Below, piece by piece: positions 34,191 through 43,647 of a stretch of DNA of 53,191 bases. Source of the DNA: an uncultured Verrucomicrobia subdivision 3 bacterium. Lineage in GTDB: Bacteria; Verrucomicrobiota; Verrucomicrobiia; Limisphaerales; UBA11358. Position 1 is the first letter of the stretch; each line of letters opens with the position of its first letter. The notes beneath the pieces were generated by a model, which was not told where the DNA came from, ran no database searches, and saw only the letters and a list, made by a program, of their open reading frames with translations. The position numbers were made by a program, and so were the translations under genes. The stretch lies in NCBI GenBank assembly GCA_903936645.1, contig CAIZWI010000390.1, positions 1 through 53,191 of the forward strand, written 5' to 3'.

Positions 34191-36263
34191 TCACGCCAAA
34201 CCCGCGGCCACCATCCCGGGTTCATTCGTGGGCGGCTGGCAGGCAGTTCCCGTGCACACATATGCCAGCGGTCCAGCCGGTGCAGGCAGGGTCAAGGCGA
34301 AGGGTTCCGCTGCTCCCTGGTTGCCGAGCACCACTTTGTTAGGTTGGTAGACGGAATGAGTGGCGCGGATGAGCGCTTGGGCAGCAGGCGTTTGCGGATC
34401 GCCGGTAATCACCACCCGGCGGGGTTCATCCAGCCAGAAATCGAGGGCATGGAGAAGAAACGGCACAGCCTGGGGCACCTTGGTCAGGCGCACGGCAAAA
34501 CAATGGAGGGTGGCCACGGCCGGAAAGCGAAATTTGTCGCGCCCGGTGATGGCTGCCAGCTTGAGGAGGGCCAAGGTGGCCACGGAATTGCCGGAGGGTT
34601 CCGCGCCATCGTAATCGTCCTTCACCCGCAAAATCAAATCACTGGCCCCTGCCCCACTTTGCCAGAAGCCGCCGTGCTCCGGGTCGAAAAATTTCTCCAA
34701 CAGAGCCTCGGCCAGGGCAATGGCAAAATCCAAGTGAGCCGGGGCCAGCGTGGCCTCGTATAGTTCCAGAACACCGGAGAGTTGGAAGGCATAGGCCTCC
34801 AATAATTGCACCTGGTCGTGCTCCCCGGCGCGCCAGCGGTGGTATAAGGTGCCAGTGCCCGTGGCACCGGGCGGGGACCACAATTGTGCCTGAATAAAGG
34901 CCAGATTTCGTTCGGCGGCGGCGCGGTATTTTTCATCACCCAAAACCGCGTAAGCCCGGGCGAAGGCACCGAGCATCAGGCCGTTCCAAGACGAGAGGAT
35001 TTTATCATCCAAATGCGGACGAACGCGTTTGGCGCGGGCGGCGAACATCTTGGCTTTTGCCGCCACCAGGGTGACGCGTTCTTCAGGGGATAAAAGAGGG
35101 TCCACGACACTTAGAACATTCAAATTTGGCAACGGCGAAGGATGACTATGATCCACGAAATTACCCGGCTCCGTAATGTCATAGTGGCGGGCCACGACTT
35201 TAAATTCGTCCGGGCTGAGCAGCCCCGCCAATTCGGTGCGGGTCCAGCAATAAAACTTACCCTCCTGCCCTTCGCTATCGGCATCCTCGGCGGAATAAAA
35301 CCCGCCCGCCGGGTGCGTCATGTCGCGCAATACGTAATCGAGGATGGCCCGCGCCACGTCGGCGTGCGGGGGGCCGGGCTGGGCTTGGGCGACCGGAGTG
35401 AGCAAGTGGGCATCCAAATACAACTGCGCCAGCTGGGCATTGTCATAGAGCATCTTCTCGAAATGCGGCACGAGCCATTGGGCATCCACGGAGTAGCGGG
35501 CAAAGCCACCGCCGAGCTGGTCATTAATGCCGCCGGCGGCCATGTGCCGGCAGGTGTTTAAGACCATCCGGATGGCCTCGGGGTCTTGAAAGCGCCGGCC
35601 ATACCGCAGAATCGCGGAGGGAATGCTAGGCTGGGGGAATTTAGGGGCATCCCCAAAGCCGCCGAATGCGGGGTCATACAGGCCTTTAAAACCCCGGCCG
35701 GCCTGTTGCAGCAGGTCGGCGGTGAGCAGGCCGGAACCCGAGACCGTCTGAGTGGCCAGTTCCAAGCGCGCATGCATTTCTTCGGCCGAGGCGATCACCT
35801 CCCCCTGGCGGGATTGCCAGACTTCATTAATTTGCGTTAAAATTTGTAAAAATCCGGGCCGGCCGTGGCGGTTTTCCGGCGGAAAGTAGGTGCCGCCGTA
35901 AAACGGCTTCAATTCGGGGGTCAAAAACACCGTCAAGGGCCAGCCGCCAGAGCCGGTGGTGGATTGAACGAAGGTCATGTAAATTTTATCCACATCCGGC
36001 CGCTCCTCGCGGTCCACCTTGATGCTGATAAAATGTTCCTTGAGATACTGGCCCACCGCCGTGCTCTCGAAAGTTTCGCGCTCCATGACATGGCACCAAT
36101 GGCAGGTGGAATAACCGATGCTCAAAAAAATGGGTTTGTTCTCGGCGCGGGCGAGGGCGAAGGCAGGGGCATTCCAAGCATGCCAGTCCACGGGATTGTG
36201 GGCGTGCTGCAACAGGTAGGGGGATTTTTCCAGGGCCAGCAAATTGGTGGGGCGAACAGACAT
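34191..36263 (-). CDS. DUF255 thioredoxin-fold protein (YyaL/SSP411-like)
   Basis: 690 residues from ATG 36263; an upstream TTG at 36299 is also open. Opens '[20 protein letters not shown]', the hallmark of the family, followed by a thioredoxin-like domain with CHWC at residues 54-57 ('[18 protein letters not shown]') and '[20 protein letters not shown]'. The rest (~200-690) is an (alpha/alpha)6 barrel resembling N-acylglucosamine epimerase or glycosidase folds. Cytoplasmic, function unsettled; homologues are often annotated as thioredoxin domain-containing or spermatogenesis-associated protein 20-like. It is divergent from the OsmC gene, sharing a 169-bp intergenic region. Confidence 0.95.
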   Translation of the reverse strand: MSVRPTNLLALEKSPYLLQHAHNPVDWHAWNAPAFALARAENKPIFLSIGYSTCHWCHVMERETFESTAVGQYLKEHFISIKVDREERPDVDKIYMTFVQSTTGSGGWPLTVFLTPELKPFYGGTYFPPENRHGRPGFLQILTQINEVWQSRQGEVIASAEEMHARLELATQTVSGSGLLTADLLQQAGRGFKGLYDPAFGGFGDAPKFPQPSIPSAILRYGRRFQDPEAIRMVLNTCRHMAAGGINDQLGGGFARYSVDAQWLVPHFEKMLYDNAQLAQLYLDAHLLTPVAQAQPGPPHADVARAILDYVLRDMTHPAGGFYSAEDADSEGQEGKFYCWTRTELAGLLSPDEFKVVARHYDITEPGNFVDHSHPSPLPNLNVLSVVDPLLSPEERVTLVAAKAKMFAARAKRVRPHLDDKILSSWNGLMLGAFARAYAVLGDEKYRAAAERNLAFIQAQLWSPPGATGTGTLYHRWRAGEHDQVQLLEAYAFQLSGVLELYEATLAPAHLDFAIALAEALLEKFFDPEHGGFWQSGAGASDLILRVKDDYDGAEPSGNSVATLALLKLAAITGRDKFRFPAVATLHCFAVRLTKVPQAVPFLLHALDFWLDEPRRVVITGDPQTPAAQALIRATHSVYQPNKVVLGNQGAAEPFALTLPAPAGPLAYVCTGTACQPPTNEPGMVAAGLA

Positions 36264-36349
36264 GCGGGACAAGGTAACGGGTGCGGGAAGCGCTTTCAAA
36301 TTGAAAGGGTGGGCGGGAAGGGAGTGCGCGGCTATTTTTGCGTGGCCCC

Positions 36350-36378
36350 TTGAGAAATTCGCGCGGCCGCGTTACTGT
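36350..36378 (+). promoter_or_regulatory. candidate promoter of the OsmC gene
   Basis: TTGAGA (36350-36355), a 17-bp spacer and TACTGT (36373-36378). A good -35 but a weak -10. The leader to the ATG at 36433 would be about 48 nt. Confidence 0.25.
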
Positions 36379-36432
36379 GGCTGGGGTCCGGGTGAATTCC
36401 CGCCGGGACAAAACGAACGAATTGAACGATTT

Positions 36433-36858
36433 ATGAAACGCACGGCAGCGGCAGTCTGGCAGGGCGGTTTGAAAGATGGCAAAGGCAGTATTTCCACGGA
36501 GAGCGGGGTGCTCAAAGAAACGCAGTATTCCTTTGGCACGCGCTTTGAAAATGGCGTGGGCACCAATCCCGAGGAACTGATCGCGGCGGCGCACGCCGGG
36601 TGTTTTTCCATGGCCTTTGCCGCGGAGCTGGGGAAAGCGGGGATTACGCCGGCCGCCATTCATACCCGTGCCGCGATCACCCTGGAAAAAACGGACGCCG
36701 GGTTTACGGTGACCGAATCGCACCTGACGATGACCGCCAAAATCCCCGGCGCGGAGGAAGCCAAAGTGCGAACCATCGCCGCGGCCGCCAAGGCGGGCTG
36801 CCCGATCTCCCGGCTATTGAATGCCACAGTCACTTTGGACGCCACCTTTGAACTGTAA
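36433..36858 (+). CDS. OsmC-family peroxiredoxin
   Basis: 141 residues from ATG 36433; the frame upstream runs antisense through the start of the DUF255 gene. Both OsmC peroxidatic/resolving cysteines are present: C57 in 'EELIAAAHAGCFSMAFAAEL' and C123 in AKAGCPISRLLN. It reduces organic hydroperoxides in the cytoplasm. The length and the 'GTNPEELIAAAHAGC' spacing fit the OsmC subgroup rather than Ohr. Followed by a CBM48 gene after 21 bp and so possibly cotranscribed with the glycogen genes. Confidence 0.95.
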   Translation: MKRTAAAVWQGGLKDGKGSISTESGVLKETQYSFGTRFENGVGTNPEELIAAAHAGCFSMAFAAELGKAGITPAAIHTRAAITLEKTDAGFTVTESHLTMTAKIPGAEEAKVRTIAAAAKAGCPISRLLNATVTLDATFEL

Positions 36859-36879
36859 GCGGTTTTAAGTTTAAATAAA

Positions 36880-37251
36880 ATGTCCCCCCTGAATGCCTAT
36901 AACGGCGCGGCTCCAGTGCCGAAAAAATCCCTGACCTTCAGCAAAGTGTTCCGCTGGGAACCGGCGGATCCCGCGGCACCGCCGCCGCAGTCAGTGGCGG
37001 TCATCGGCACCTTCAGCGACTGGCAGGCCGTGCCCCTGGAACTGGACGCGAGCGGCCGGGTCTGGCAATTGACCCTCAACAATCTGCCGGGCAACTGCAC
37101 CCACCATTATATGCTGCTGGTGGATGGCCAGCCGGCCAAGGACGCGCACGCCGATGGCCTGGCCATTCCCACCACGGAGCAGGAAAAGGCCTGGGCGCTG
37201 AGCACCCCGCGCGGCCCGCGTTTGTTCATGTTATTCAGCCAGACAAAGTAA
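36880..37251 (+). CDS. small CBM48/AMPK-type glycogen-binding domain protein
   Basis: 123 residues made almost entirely of an E-set/CBM48 fold: 'VAVIGTFSDWQAVPLELDAS' corresponds to the strand where AMPK-beta and debranching enzymes carry the F-x-x-W core, and 'CTHHYMLLVDGQPAKD' is the typical Y-x-[FL]-x-V-D-G strand. No catalytic domain and no signal peptide. A likely role is tethering to glycogen or starch-like glucan, or regulating the enzyme encoded 73 bp downstream, the GH13-GH133 debranching fusion. The pairing strongly suggests internal glycogen turnover. Confidence 0.85.
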   Translation: MSPLNAYNGAAPVPKKSLTFSKVFRWEPADPAAPPPQSVAVIGTFSDWQAVPLELDASGRVWQLTLNNLPGNCTHHYMLLVDGQPAKDAHADGLAIPTTEQEKAWALSTPRGPRLFMLFSQTK

Positions 37252-37324
37252 AAACTCCGCTTTTGCTTTGTCTCTGGACGGGTTCGTGGTACAAGGTTGG
37301 TTCGTGGAGCAACCCATACCAGTA

Positions 37325-40300
37325 ATGACTCCGGCCCCGGGCGAACGCCTTGTGCGTTTCGTGGGGGACTCGGTCCGTTTTCAATTAATCGACGGTAAAA
37401 AATCAGGCCGTCAGGCGGGCTGGCAAGCCCGCTTGCGGACCAACCTGGGCCGCGCCGCCGTGGTGCGCCAGGAAATCATCGCCGCCCATGCCGGCGGCGC
37501 GCAAGGGGCCGGTGCTTCCTGGCAGGATTTACCCATGGTTCCCACCGCCGACGGCTGGGAACTGGTGTTGCCGGTGACGGAAACCGGTTATTTCAAAGCC
37601 AAAGCCTATTTGCTGGACCCCCAGGGCTGGCAGCACTGGCCCGCCGGACCGGATCTGGGACTGAGTGTCCACCCGGATTTTTGCCGCACGGCGAACACGA
37701 TCTATTGCGCTTTCACGCGGCTCTTTGGCGAGACTAAATCCCTGGCGACAACCAAGGATGACCGGCTGGAGGCCGAGCTCACCGCACTGGAAGCCAAAGG
37801 CTACGCCACCCTGCCGCCCTCGGGCAAATTACGCGACCTCACCCGCCAGTTACCACACATCGTTCAGCGCCTGGGGTGCCGCATCATTCATCTGCTGCCC
37901 ATTCATACCACGCCCACCACGTATGCGCGCTTCGGGCGGTTGGGGAGTCCGTATGCGGCTCTGGACCTTACGGCGATTGACCCTGCTCTGGTGGAATTTG
38001 ACAAGCGCACCACGGGGGTGGACCAGTTTGTGGAATTGACCCACGCGGCCCACGCGCTGGGGGCGCGGGTGTTCATCGACATTGTCATCAACCATACCGG
38101 CTGGGGTTCCGTCTTGCAGGAAACGCACCCTGAATTTTTCCTCAAGCAATCGAACGGCGAGTTTGCCAGCCCTGGTGCGTGGGGCACGGTTTGGGAGGAT
38201 TTGGTGGAATTGGAGCAGCATAGCGTGGCATTGTGGGACATCATCGCCGACGCGCTCCTGGTGTGCTGCCGGCGCGGGGTGGACGGGTTCCGCTGCGATG
38301 CCGGCTACAAAATTCCGGTGCCGGCGTGGCAATACATTATTGCCCGCGTGCGCAATGAATTTCCGGAGGCGATTTTCCTGCTGGAAGGTCTCGGCGGGGC
38401 CTGGTCCGCGACGGAAGCACTGCTCACCGAGGGCGGGATGCAATGGGCCTATTCTGAGTTATTCCAAAATTACTCCGGGGCCGAAGTGGCTGGCTACCTG
38501 GATTACGCCAACCAGCAGAGCGCGCACATTGGGGCGTACGTGCATTACAGCGAAACGCATGATAACAGCCGGCTGGCGGAACGCGGCCGGCTCTGGTCGC
38601 TGATGCGCAACCGTTTGTGCGGACTGACGAGCCCGAGCGGCGGTTTTGGGTTCACTTGCGGCGTGGAATGGCTGGCGGCGGAAAAAATCCGGGTTCATGG
38701 CAACACTGGCCTGAATTGGGGCAGTGCGGATAACATTGTGGTGGAACTGGCCCAGCTCAACCAGCTCCTGACCGACCATCCCGCTTTTTTTGATGGGGCC
38801 AAACTGACCCGGCTCAGCCCGGTGAACTCCCCGGTCTATGCGCTGCTGCGCACTTCCGCCGAAGGCTTGGACCAGGTGCTGGTGCTGGTGAACACCGACA
38901 TCACCCAGGCGCACTCGCTGGCCCTGCCGCTGGCGCAATTGCCCGAAAAAATGGCGGCCTTCAATGTGGATCTGCTGGGCCAGCCGCTGCCGGCGGGCAC
39001 GCGGGACAACCAGCAAGTCTCGTTTAATCTCCTGCCGGGAGCGTGCCACTGTTTGGCCGCCGGCCCCATTCCGGCCGGGCTGAATGGCGAAACGTACCGG
39101 CGCACCCGGGCCCAGGCTGCCTGGGCGCTGACCGCGCTGCAATCAGTCCTGCCCATTGAAGCGATCCAAGAACCCGACTGGCGCTGGCTGGCGGGCCAGG
39201 TGGAGCGCAGCGCGGAAGATTTGCTGGCCGCCGCGAGCCACCTCGCGAGTTCGACCGACCCCGGGTCCCTGGCGGAAGCCCTGACCGCCGCGCTGGAAAA
39301 TAAAATCTATTGCCCGGTCATCACCTGGTCCTTGGTGGATACCCGGCGGATCACGCCAGTGCCGCCCGGTCACTGGTTGCTGGTTACCGATAGCAGCCCG
39401 TTCCGCGCGCGTTTGGAATCCGGTTCGCAACGGGAGCATGTGCAGTCCATCGCGGCGGGTGGCCGGCACCTGGCGTTTTTTGCGCCGCGCCAAACGCCGG
39501 CGGACGCGACGCTGGTGTTGCAGCGGCAGGATGTGAGTGCCCAACCCGTGCGGGCGGCGATTCGCTTTCTGGCGATGGAACCGTGGCCGGCCAGCTTCGC
39601 GCCGGCGGACCACGCCAATGACTTGGTGCTCTTGACCAATGGGATTGGGGGCATGGCCCGCCTGGGCGTGGATTTGGGTCGGGTGCAGTCCAAATATGAT
39701 TGTGTGCTGGGGGCCAACCTGAACCCCGCGGTGCCGGTGGACCGGCATGTGTTTGTCAAACGGATGCGCGCGTGGGTCAATGCCGACGGTTTCATCTCGG
39801 CATTGGACTTAAAAAACCTCGCGGGGTTTGAAGCGGGCGCGCCGGCAAGTTGGCGTTTTATCGCCCAAGCGGGCAACGGTCGCACGGTGGAGATTGAATT
39901 GCTGGCGGACATGGTGCCCGGACGCAACACGACCATTTTTCATTTCCACCGGCCCAGTGAATTTAAAGCCGTGGGCAAGCAGTTGCCGGCGGACAAGGAT
40001 GTACGGTTGACCGTGCGCTTTGATATTGAAGACCGGAACTTCCACAGCGAGACCAGGCGGAATGCCGGCGCTGATTATCATTTTGCCAGCCGCACGCATG
40101 CCCTGGATAACAAACCGGGATTCGCCTTCACCCCCGCACCGGACCGGCAATTGCGCATTGCTGCGAGCAGCGGCACTTACCATGCGGAGCCGGAATGGTG
40201 CGAGAACATTCCACATCCGGTGGAGCAAACGCGCGGCCAAACCGGCAGCGGGGATGCCTATAGTCCCGGCTGGTTTGAGCTGCCCCTGGCCAAGGGCGCG

Positions 40301-41614
40301 GACGTGGCGCTGGTTGTGACGGCCGAACTGTCCGAGGCCACGGCCGCGGAAATCCGCCTGAAAGCCCATGCCAAGCGGGGCAAGGCCACGGCCGAGGATT
40401 GGGGCGAACGGCTCAAGCGCGCTGCGGGAGCGTATGTCGTGCGTCGCGATAGTGGCAAAACGGTCATTGCCGGTTATCCGTGGTTTTTGGATTGGGGCCG
40501 GGATTCGTTGATCTGCGCCCGGGGCCTGCTCGCCGCCGGCCTGGTGACGGAAGTCAAACAACTGCTGCTCACCTTTGCCCGCTTTGAGGACAAGGGCACC
40601 CTGCCCAACACCATTCATGGGAATGATGTTTCCAATCGCGACACCTCGGACGCGCCCTTGTGGTTTGGCATGGTGTGCGAAATGCTGGCGGAAACTGACC
40701 CGAAATTTTACCAGACCCCGGTGGATGACGCGAAGCGCACGGTGGCGGATGTGCTGCAAAGCATCGCCAAATATTACCTGGCGGGAACTCCCAACGGCAT
40801 TCATGCCGATCCGGACTCGGCCTTGATTTGGAGCCCCAGCCACTTTACCTGGATGGATACGAATTATCCGGCTGGCACGCCGCGGGAGGGTTATCCGGTG
40901 GAAATCCAGGCCTTGTGGATCCGCCTGCTCCAGCAGGTGGCGAAAATAAGTCCGGAGGCGGAACAGAAACCATGGCGGGATTTGGCCGATCGCGCGATGG
41001 TGTCGCTGGACAAATTATTCTGGCTGGAAGGGCCGGGCTGGTTTGCGGATGTTTTGATGGGCGGCTCCCGGGTGATCGCGCGGGACGCGGTGGTCAGCGA
41101 TGCGTTGCGCAGCAATTGTTTATTCCTCGTGAGCCTTGGACTTGTGACGGGTGAACGCGCCAAACGCTGCGTGGCGGCCGCGCAAAAATATCTGGTGGTG
41201 CCCGGGGCGCTGCGCACGCTGGCCCCGCTGCCTGTGCAAACGCCGCTGCCCATTTATGCCAACGACTGGCACCTCCTGAACGACCCGAAAAACCCTTACT
41301 GGCCGCGTTACGAAGGCGATGAGGACACCCGCCGAAAGCCGGCCTACCACAATGGCACCGCCTGGACCTGGACCTTCCCGGTCTTCTGCGAAGCGCTGGC
41401 GGTGGCCTGGGACTTTTCGCCGGCCGCCGTGGCAGCGGCGAAAGCTTATATTGGGAGTGCCGAAACCATGCTGGACACCGGCTGCATTGGTCAACTCCCG
41501 GAAATCCTCGATGGGGATGTGCCGCACACCCAGCGAGGCTGCGATGCCCAAGCCTGGGGGGTTACTGAATCCCTGCGGGTGTGGGAGTTGCTGAAAAGCA
41601 AAGCGGCAAGTTAA
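37325..41614 (+). CDS. GH13-GH133 fusion, glycogen debranching enzyme-like
   Basis: About 1,429 residues; ATG 37325 is used, though a TTG at 37268 is open. The N-terminal half (~100-570) is a GH13 alpha-amylase-family barrel: FIDIVINHTGWG at ~250-261, nucleophile Asp in GFRCDAGYK (~D325), acid/base Glu in LLEGLGG (~E354) and SETHDNS with the transition-state-stabilising Asp (~D413). A middle beta-sandwich (~700-1030) is followed by the C-terminal (alpha/alpha)6 GH133 domain (~1035-1420): 'GYPWFLDWGRDSLICARG', 'DSALIWSPSHFTWMDTNYP', 'YHNGTAWTWTFPVFCEAL'. This two-enzyme order (4-alpha-glucanotransferase plus amylo-1,6-glucosidase) is that of the eukaryotic debranching enzyme. Cytoplasmic. Confidence 0.93.
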   Translation: MTPAPGERLVRFVGDSVRFQLIDGKKSGRQAGWQARLRTNLGRAAVVRQEIIAAHAGGAQGAGASWQDLPMVPTADGWELVLPVTETGYFKAKAYLLDPQGWQHWPAGPDLGLSVHPDFCRTANTIYCAFTRLFGETKSLATTKDDRLEAELTALEAKGYATLPPSGKLRDLTRQLPHIVQRLGCRIIHLLPIHTTPTTYARFGRLGSPYAALDLTAIDPALVEFDKRTTGVDQFVELTHAAHALGARVFIDIVINHTGWGSVLQETHPEFFLKQSNGEFASPGAWGTVWEDLVELEQHSVALWDIIADALLVCCRRGVDGFRCDAGYKIPVPAWQYIIARVRNEFPEAIFLLEGLGGAWSATEALLTEGGMQWAYSELFQNYSGAEVAGYLDYANQQSAHIGAYVHYSETHDNSRLAERGRLWSLMRNRLCGLTSPSGGFGFTCGVEWLAAEKIRVHGNTGLNWGSADNIVVELAQLNQLLTDHPAFFDGAKLTRLSPVNSPVYALLRTSAEGLDQVLVLVNTDITQAHSLALPLAQLPEKMAAFNVDLLGQPLPAGTRDNQQVSFNLLPGACHCLAAGPIPAGLNGETYRRTRAQAAWALTALQSVLPIEAIQEPDWRWLAGQVERSAEDLLAAASHLASSTDPGSLAEALTAALENKIYCPVITWSLVDTRRITPVPPGHWLLVTDSSPFRARLESGSQREHVQSIAAGGRHLAFFAPRQTPADATLVLQRQDVSAQPVRAAIRFLAMEPWPASFAPADHANDLVLLTNGIGGMARLGVDLGRVQSKYDCVLGANLNPAVPVDRHVFVKRMRAWVNADGFISALDLKNLAGFEAGAPASWRFIAQAGNGRTVEIELLADMVPGRNTTIFHFHRPSEFKAVGKQLPADKDVRLTVRFDIEDRNFHSETRRNAGADYHFASRTHALDNKPGFAFTPAPDRQLRIAASSGTYHAEPEWCENIPHPVEQTRGQTGSGDAYSPGWFELPLAKGADVALVVTAELSEATAAEIRLKAHAKRGKATAEDWGERLKRAAGAYVVRRDSGKTVIAGYPWFLDWGRDSLICARGLLAAGLVTEVKQLLLTFARFEDKGTLPNTIHGNDVSNRDTSDAPLWFGMVCEMLAETDPKFYQTPVDDAKRTVADVLQSIAKYYLAGTPNGIHADPDSALIWSPSHFTWMDTNYPAGTPREGYPVEIQALWIRLLQQVAKISPEAEQKPWRDLADRAMVSLDKLFWLEGPGWFADVLMGGSRVIARDAVVSDALRSNCLFLVSLGLVTGERAKRCVAAAQKYLVVPGALRTLAPLPVQTPLPIYANDWHLLNDPKNPYWPRYEGDEDTRRKPAYHNGTAWTWTFPVFCEALAVAWDFSPAAVAAAKAYIGSAETMLDTGCIGQLPEILDGDVPHTQRGCDAQAWGVTESLRVWELLKSKAAS

Positions 41615-41766
41615 CTTTTGGTGCGGAATCCGCCGGCAAAAAAGATCACCAGGCAAACCAAGAGCAGCAGGCCCACGCCGCCGCCGCCCATAGCGGGACC
41701 GCCATAATAATAACCGCCGCCACCGAACAACAAGAGGAGGACGACCAAGATGAGTAATAGATTCAT
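41611..41766 (-). CDS. 51-residue Gly/Tyr/Leu-rich membrane peptide
   Basis: Minus-strand frame from ATG 41766 to TAA. Two hydrophobic segments flank a Gly/Tyr centre: MNLLLILVVLLLLFGGGGYY, then YGGPAMGGGGVG, then LLLLVCLVIFFAGGFRTKS. The Leu-rich start and short length recall DUF3309-type single- or two-helix proteins. Its stop shares the palindromic TTAA with the stop of the debranching gene, so the convergent ends overlap by 4 bp. No Shine-Dalgarno is seen. Likely inserted in the inner membrane; function unknown. Confidence 0.7.
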   Translation of the reverse strand: MNLLLILVVLLLLFGGGGYYYGGPAMGGGGVGLLLLVCLVIFFAGGFRTKS

Positions 41767-41977
41767 ACTGGCAGATTAACGTTTCGCGGGGTAGTTGCCA
41801 TGGGGTATTTTACCCTCATTCACAAACGGCACATTAGCGGAATTGGAAGAGCGCAAGGGTAAACACCTTGCCAGATATTTCTTTTATGAGCACCAGCCAA
41901 GACGGGAAATTAAGGGTGAGGCCCGACTATTCGCCGGTTCATTTTGACTGTGACCTTGGTCTGTTATTCAACGTCTC

Positions 41978-41985
41978 AAAGGGGG
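41978..41985 (+). promoter_or_regulatory. strong Shine-Dalgarno deciding a TTG start (GH29)
   Basis: AAAGGGGG lies 7 nt before a TTG at 41993. This is one of the few clear ribosome-binding sites in the window and supports TTG as the start of the fucosidase, which then begins with a signal peptide. Confidence 0.65.
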
Positions 41986-41992
41986 AAATCAA

Positions 41993-43633
41993 TTGAAACC
42001 CGACGTGATTTTAAACTATTGGCCGAGAACTGCGCTGACGCTAAGCCTGGCAGCCGTTCTGCTGCCATCGCTGCTCCCAGCCCAGAACAATACTCTTCTG
42101 GGTGAGGGCGGCAATGCCAGCACCGGCTATGACATGGCCCCCGAAACCCGCCAGGAAATCGTTCAGGCCGCGGTGGAGGCCATCAAAACCCCGCTGCCGC
42201 CGGGGCCGTTCCAGCCCACCTGGGATTCGCTCAAGGCTAATTACCGCGTGCCGCAATGGTTTGTGGGGGCAAAGTTTGGCCTGTTCATGCACTGGGGCCT
42301 TTACTCGGTCCCGGCGCACCATAACGAATGGTACGAAAAACACATGTATGCCGCCGACCGGCAGTGGCACGCGGAGCATTTCGGTCCGCAGGACAAGTTT
42401 GGCTACAAGGATTTCATTCCCCAATTCACTTGTGAGAAATTCGATGCGGATGCCTGGGCCGAGCTTTTCAAGCAAGCCGGTGCGCGCTTCGTCATTCCCA
42501 CGGCCCAGCATCATGACGGTTTTTCCCTCTGGGATAGCGATGTCAATCCGGTGAATGCGAAGAAAATGGGGCCCAAGCGCGATTTGATCGGCGAACTAGG
42601 CCGGGCGGTGCGAAAACAGGGCTTGAAATTCGGTGTGTCCAACCACGGAATCGAAAATTTTCAATTTATCAATCCCGCCCCGGAACTGGCCGATCAACTC
42701 AAAAGTGAGCACGCCGACCTGTATGATCCTCAATGGGCGGATTTTTACCATGTGGCGGACCGCAGCGATGCCGCGTGCGAAAAATTCCTCGAGGATTGGT
42801 ACGCCCGCAATGTGGAACTCATCGACAAGTACCAGCCGGACATGCTGTGGTTCGACAATGGGGTGGACATGCGCTATCTGGACCCCCTGAAGCTGCGCGT
42901 TGCGGCCTATTATTACAATCGCGCTCACGAATGGGGCAAGGAAGTGTCCCTTAGCACGAAGAAAGCGGCTTACGCGCCGAGTGGAAAAAATACCGAGACG
43001 ATTGGTTCCATTATTGATTTCGAAAAAATTGGGGCGCGTTCCCCGGCCGGCATCCGCACGGGTGTGTGGCAGGTGGATGAACCCATTGGCAGCACTTGGG
43101 GTTACACCAGCGATATGCGGGTGAGCGGGGCCGCGCCCATCATCAGTAAACTGGCAGACACTGTTAGTAAAAATGGCACGTTGCTCTTGAATCTCTCGCC
43201 CAAAGCCGACGGCACGCTGGCACCGGAAATTCGCGCGACGTTACTGGCCATTGGCGAATGGCTGCGGGTCAATGGCGAGGCAATTTATGACACGCACAAC
43301 TGGGTGACGTTCGGCGAAGGTGGTGGTCGTGGGGCCAAAGGTGAGAGTATACGGTTCACGGTCAAGGGCGATGCGCTCTATGCCATCATGATTGGCAACT
43401 GGCCGGCGGGTGAGGTGACGATCACCTCCCTGAACGCAGGGGGACCCATTGACGGCGAGGTACAAACCGTCCAGTTGCTCGGCAGCACGGGCAACTGTGA
43501 ATTTACCCGGGACGGGACGGGATTGAAGGTTAAACTACCGGCCAATGCCCCGGGCAAGTACGCCCACACGTTAAAAATCACTGGGTTAAAAATGAACCCA
43601 GTGGTAGCCAGTCCTTCGGGTAATCCGATATAA
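41993..43633 (+). CDS. secreted GH29 alpha-L-fucosidase
   Basis: 546 residues from a TTG start with a good Shine-Dalgarno. Signal peptide at 1-30 (LAAVLLPSLLPAQ). The barrel shows the family landmarks: 'WFVGAKFGLFMHWGLYSVPA' (~89-108), HHDGFSLWDS (~173-182) and the nucleophile Asp at about 288 in MLWFDNG. The acid/base is not readily fixed by eye, as usual for GH29. A C-terminal beta domain is present (~440-546). It releases alpha-L-fucose from glycans in the periplasm or outside. A sialate O-acetylesterase follows after 14 bp in the same orientation: an operon aimed at decorated host or algal glycans. Confidence 0.95.
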   Translation: MKPDVILNYWPRTALTLSLAAVLLPSLLPAQNNTLLGEGGNASTGYDMAPETRQEIVQAAVEAIKTPLPPGPFQPTWDSLKANYRVPQWFVGAKFGLFMHWGLYSVPAHHNEWYEKHMYAADRQWHAEHFGPQDKFGYKDFIPQFTCEKFDADAWAELFKQAGARFVIPTAQHHDGFSLWDSDVNPVNAKKMGPKRDLIGELGRAVRKQGLKFGVSNHGIENFQFINPAPELADQLKSEHADLYDPQWADFYHVADRSDAACEKFLEDWYARNVELIDKYQPDMLWFDNGVDMRYLDPLKLRVAAYYYNRAHEWGKEVSLSTKKAAYAPSGKNTETIGSIIDFEKIGARSPAGIRTGVWQVDEPIGSTWGYTSDMRVSGAAPIISKLADTVSKNGTLLLNLSPKADGTLAPEIRATLLAIGEWLRVNGEAIYDTHNWVTFGEGGGRGAKGESIRFTVKGDALYAIMIGNWPAGEVTITSLNAGGPIDGEVQTVQLLGSTGNCEFTRDGTGLKVKLPANAPGKYAHTLKITGLKMNPVVASPSGNPI

Positions 43634-43647
43634 TATCACCACACCCA

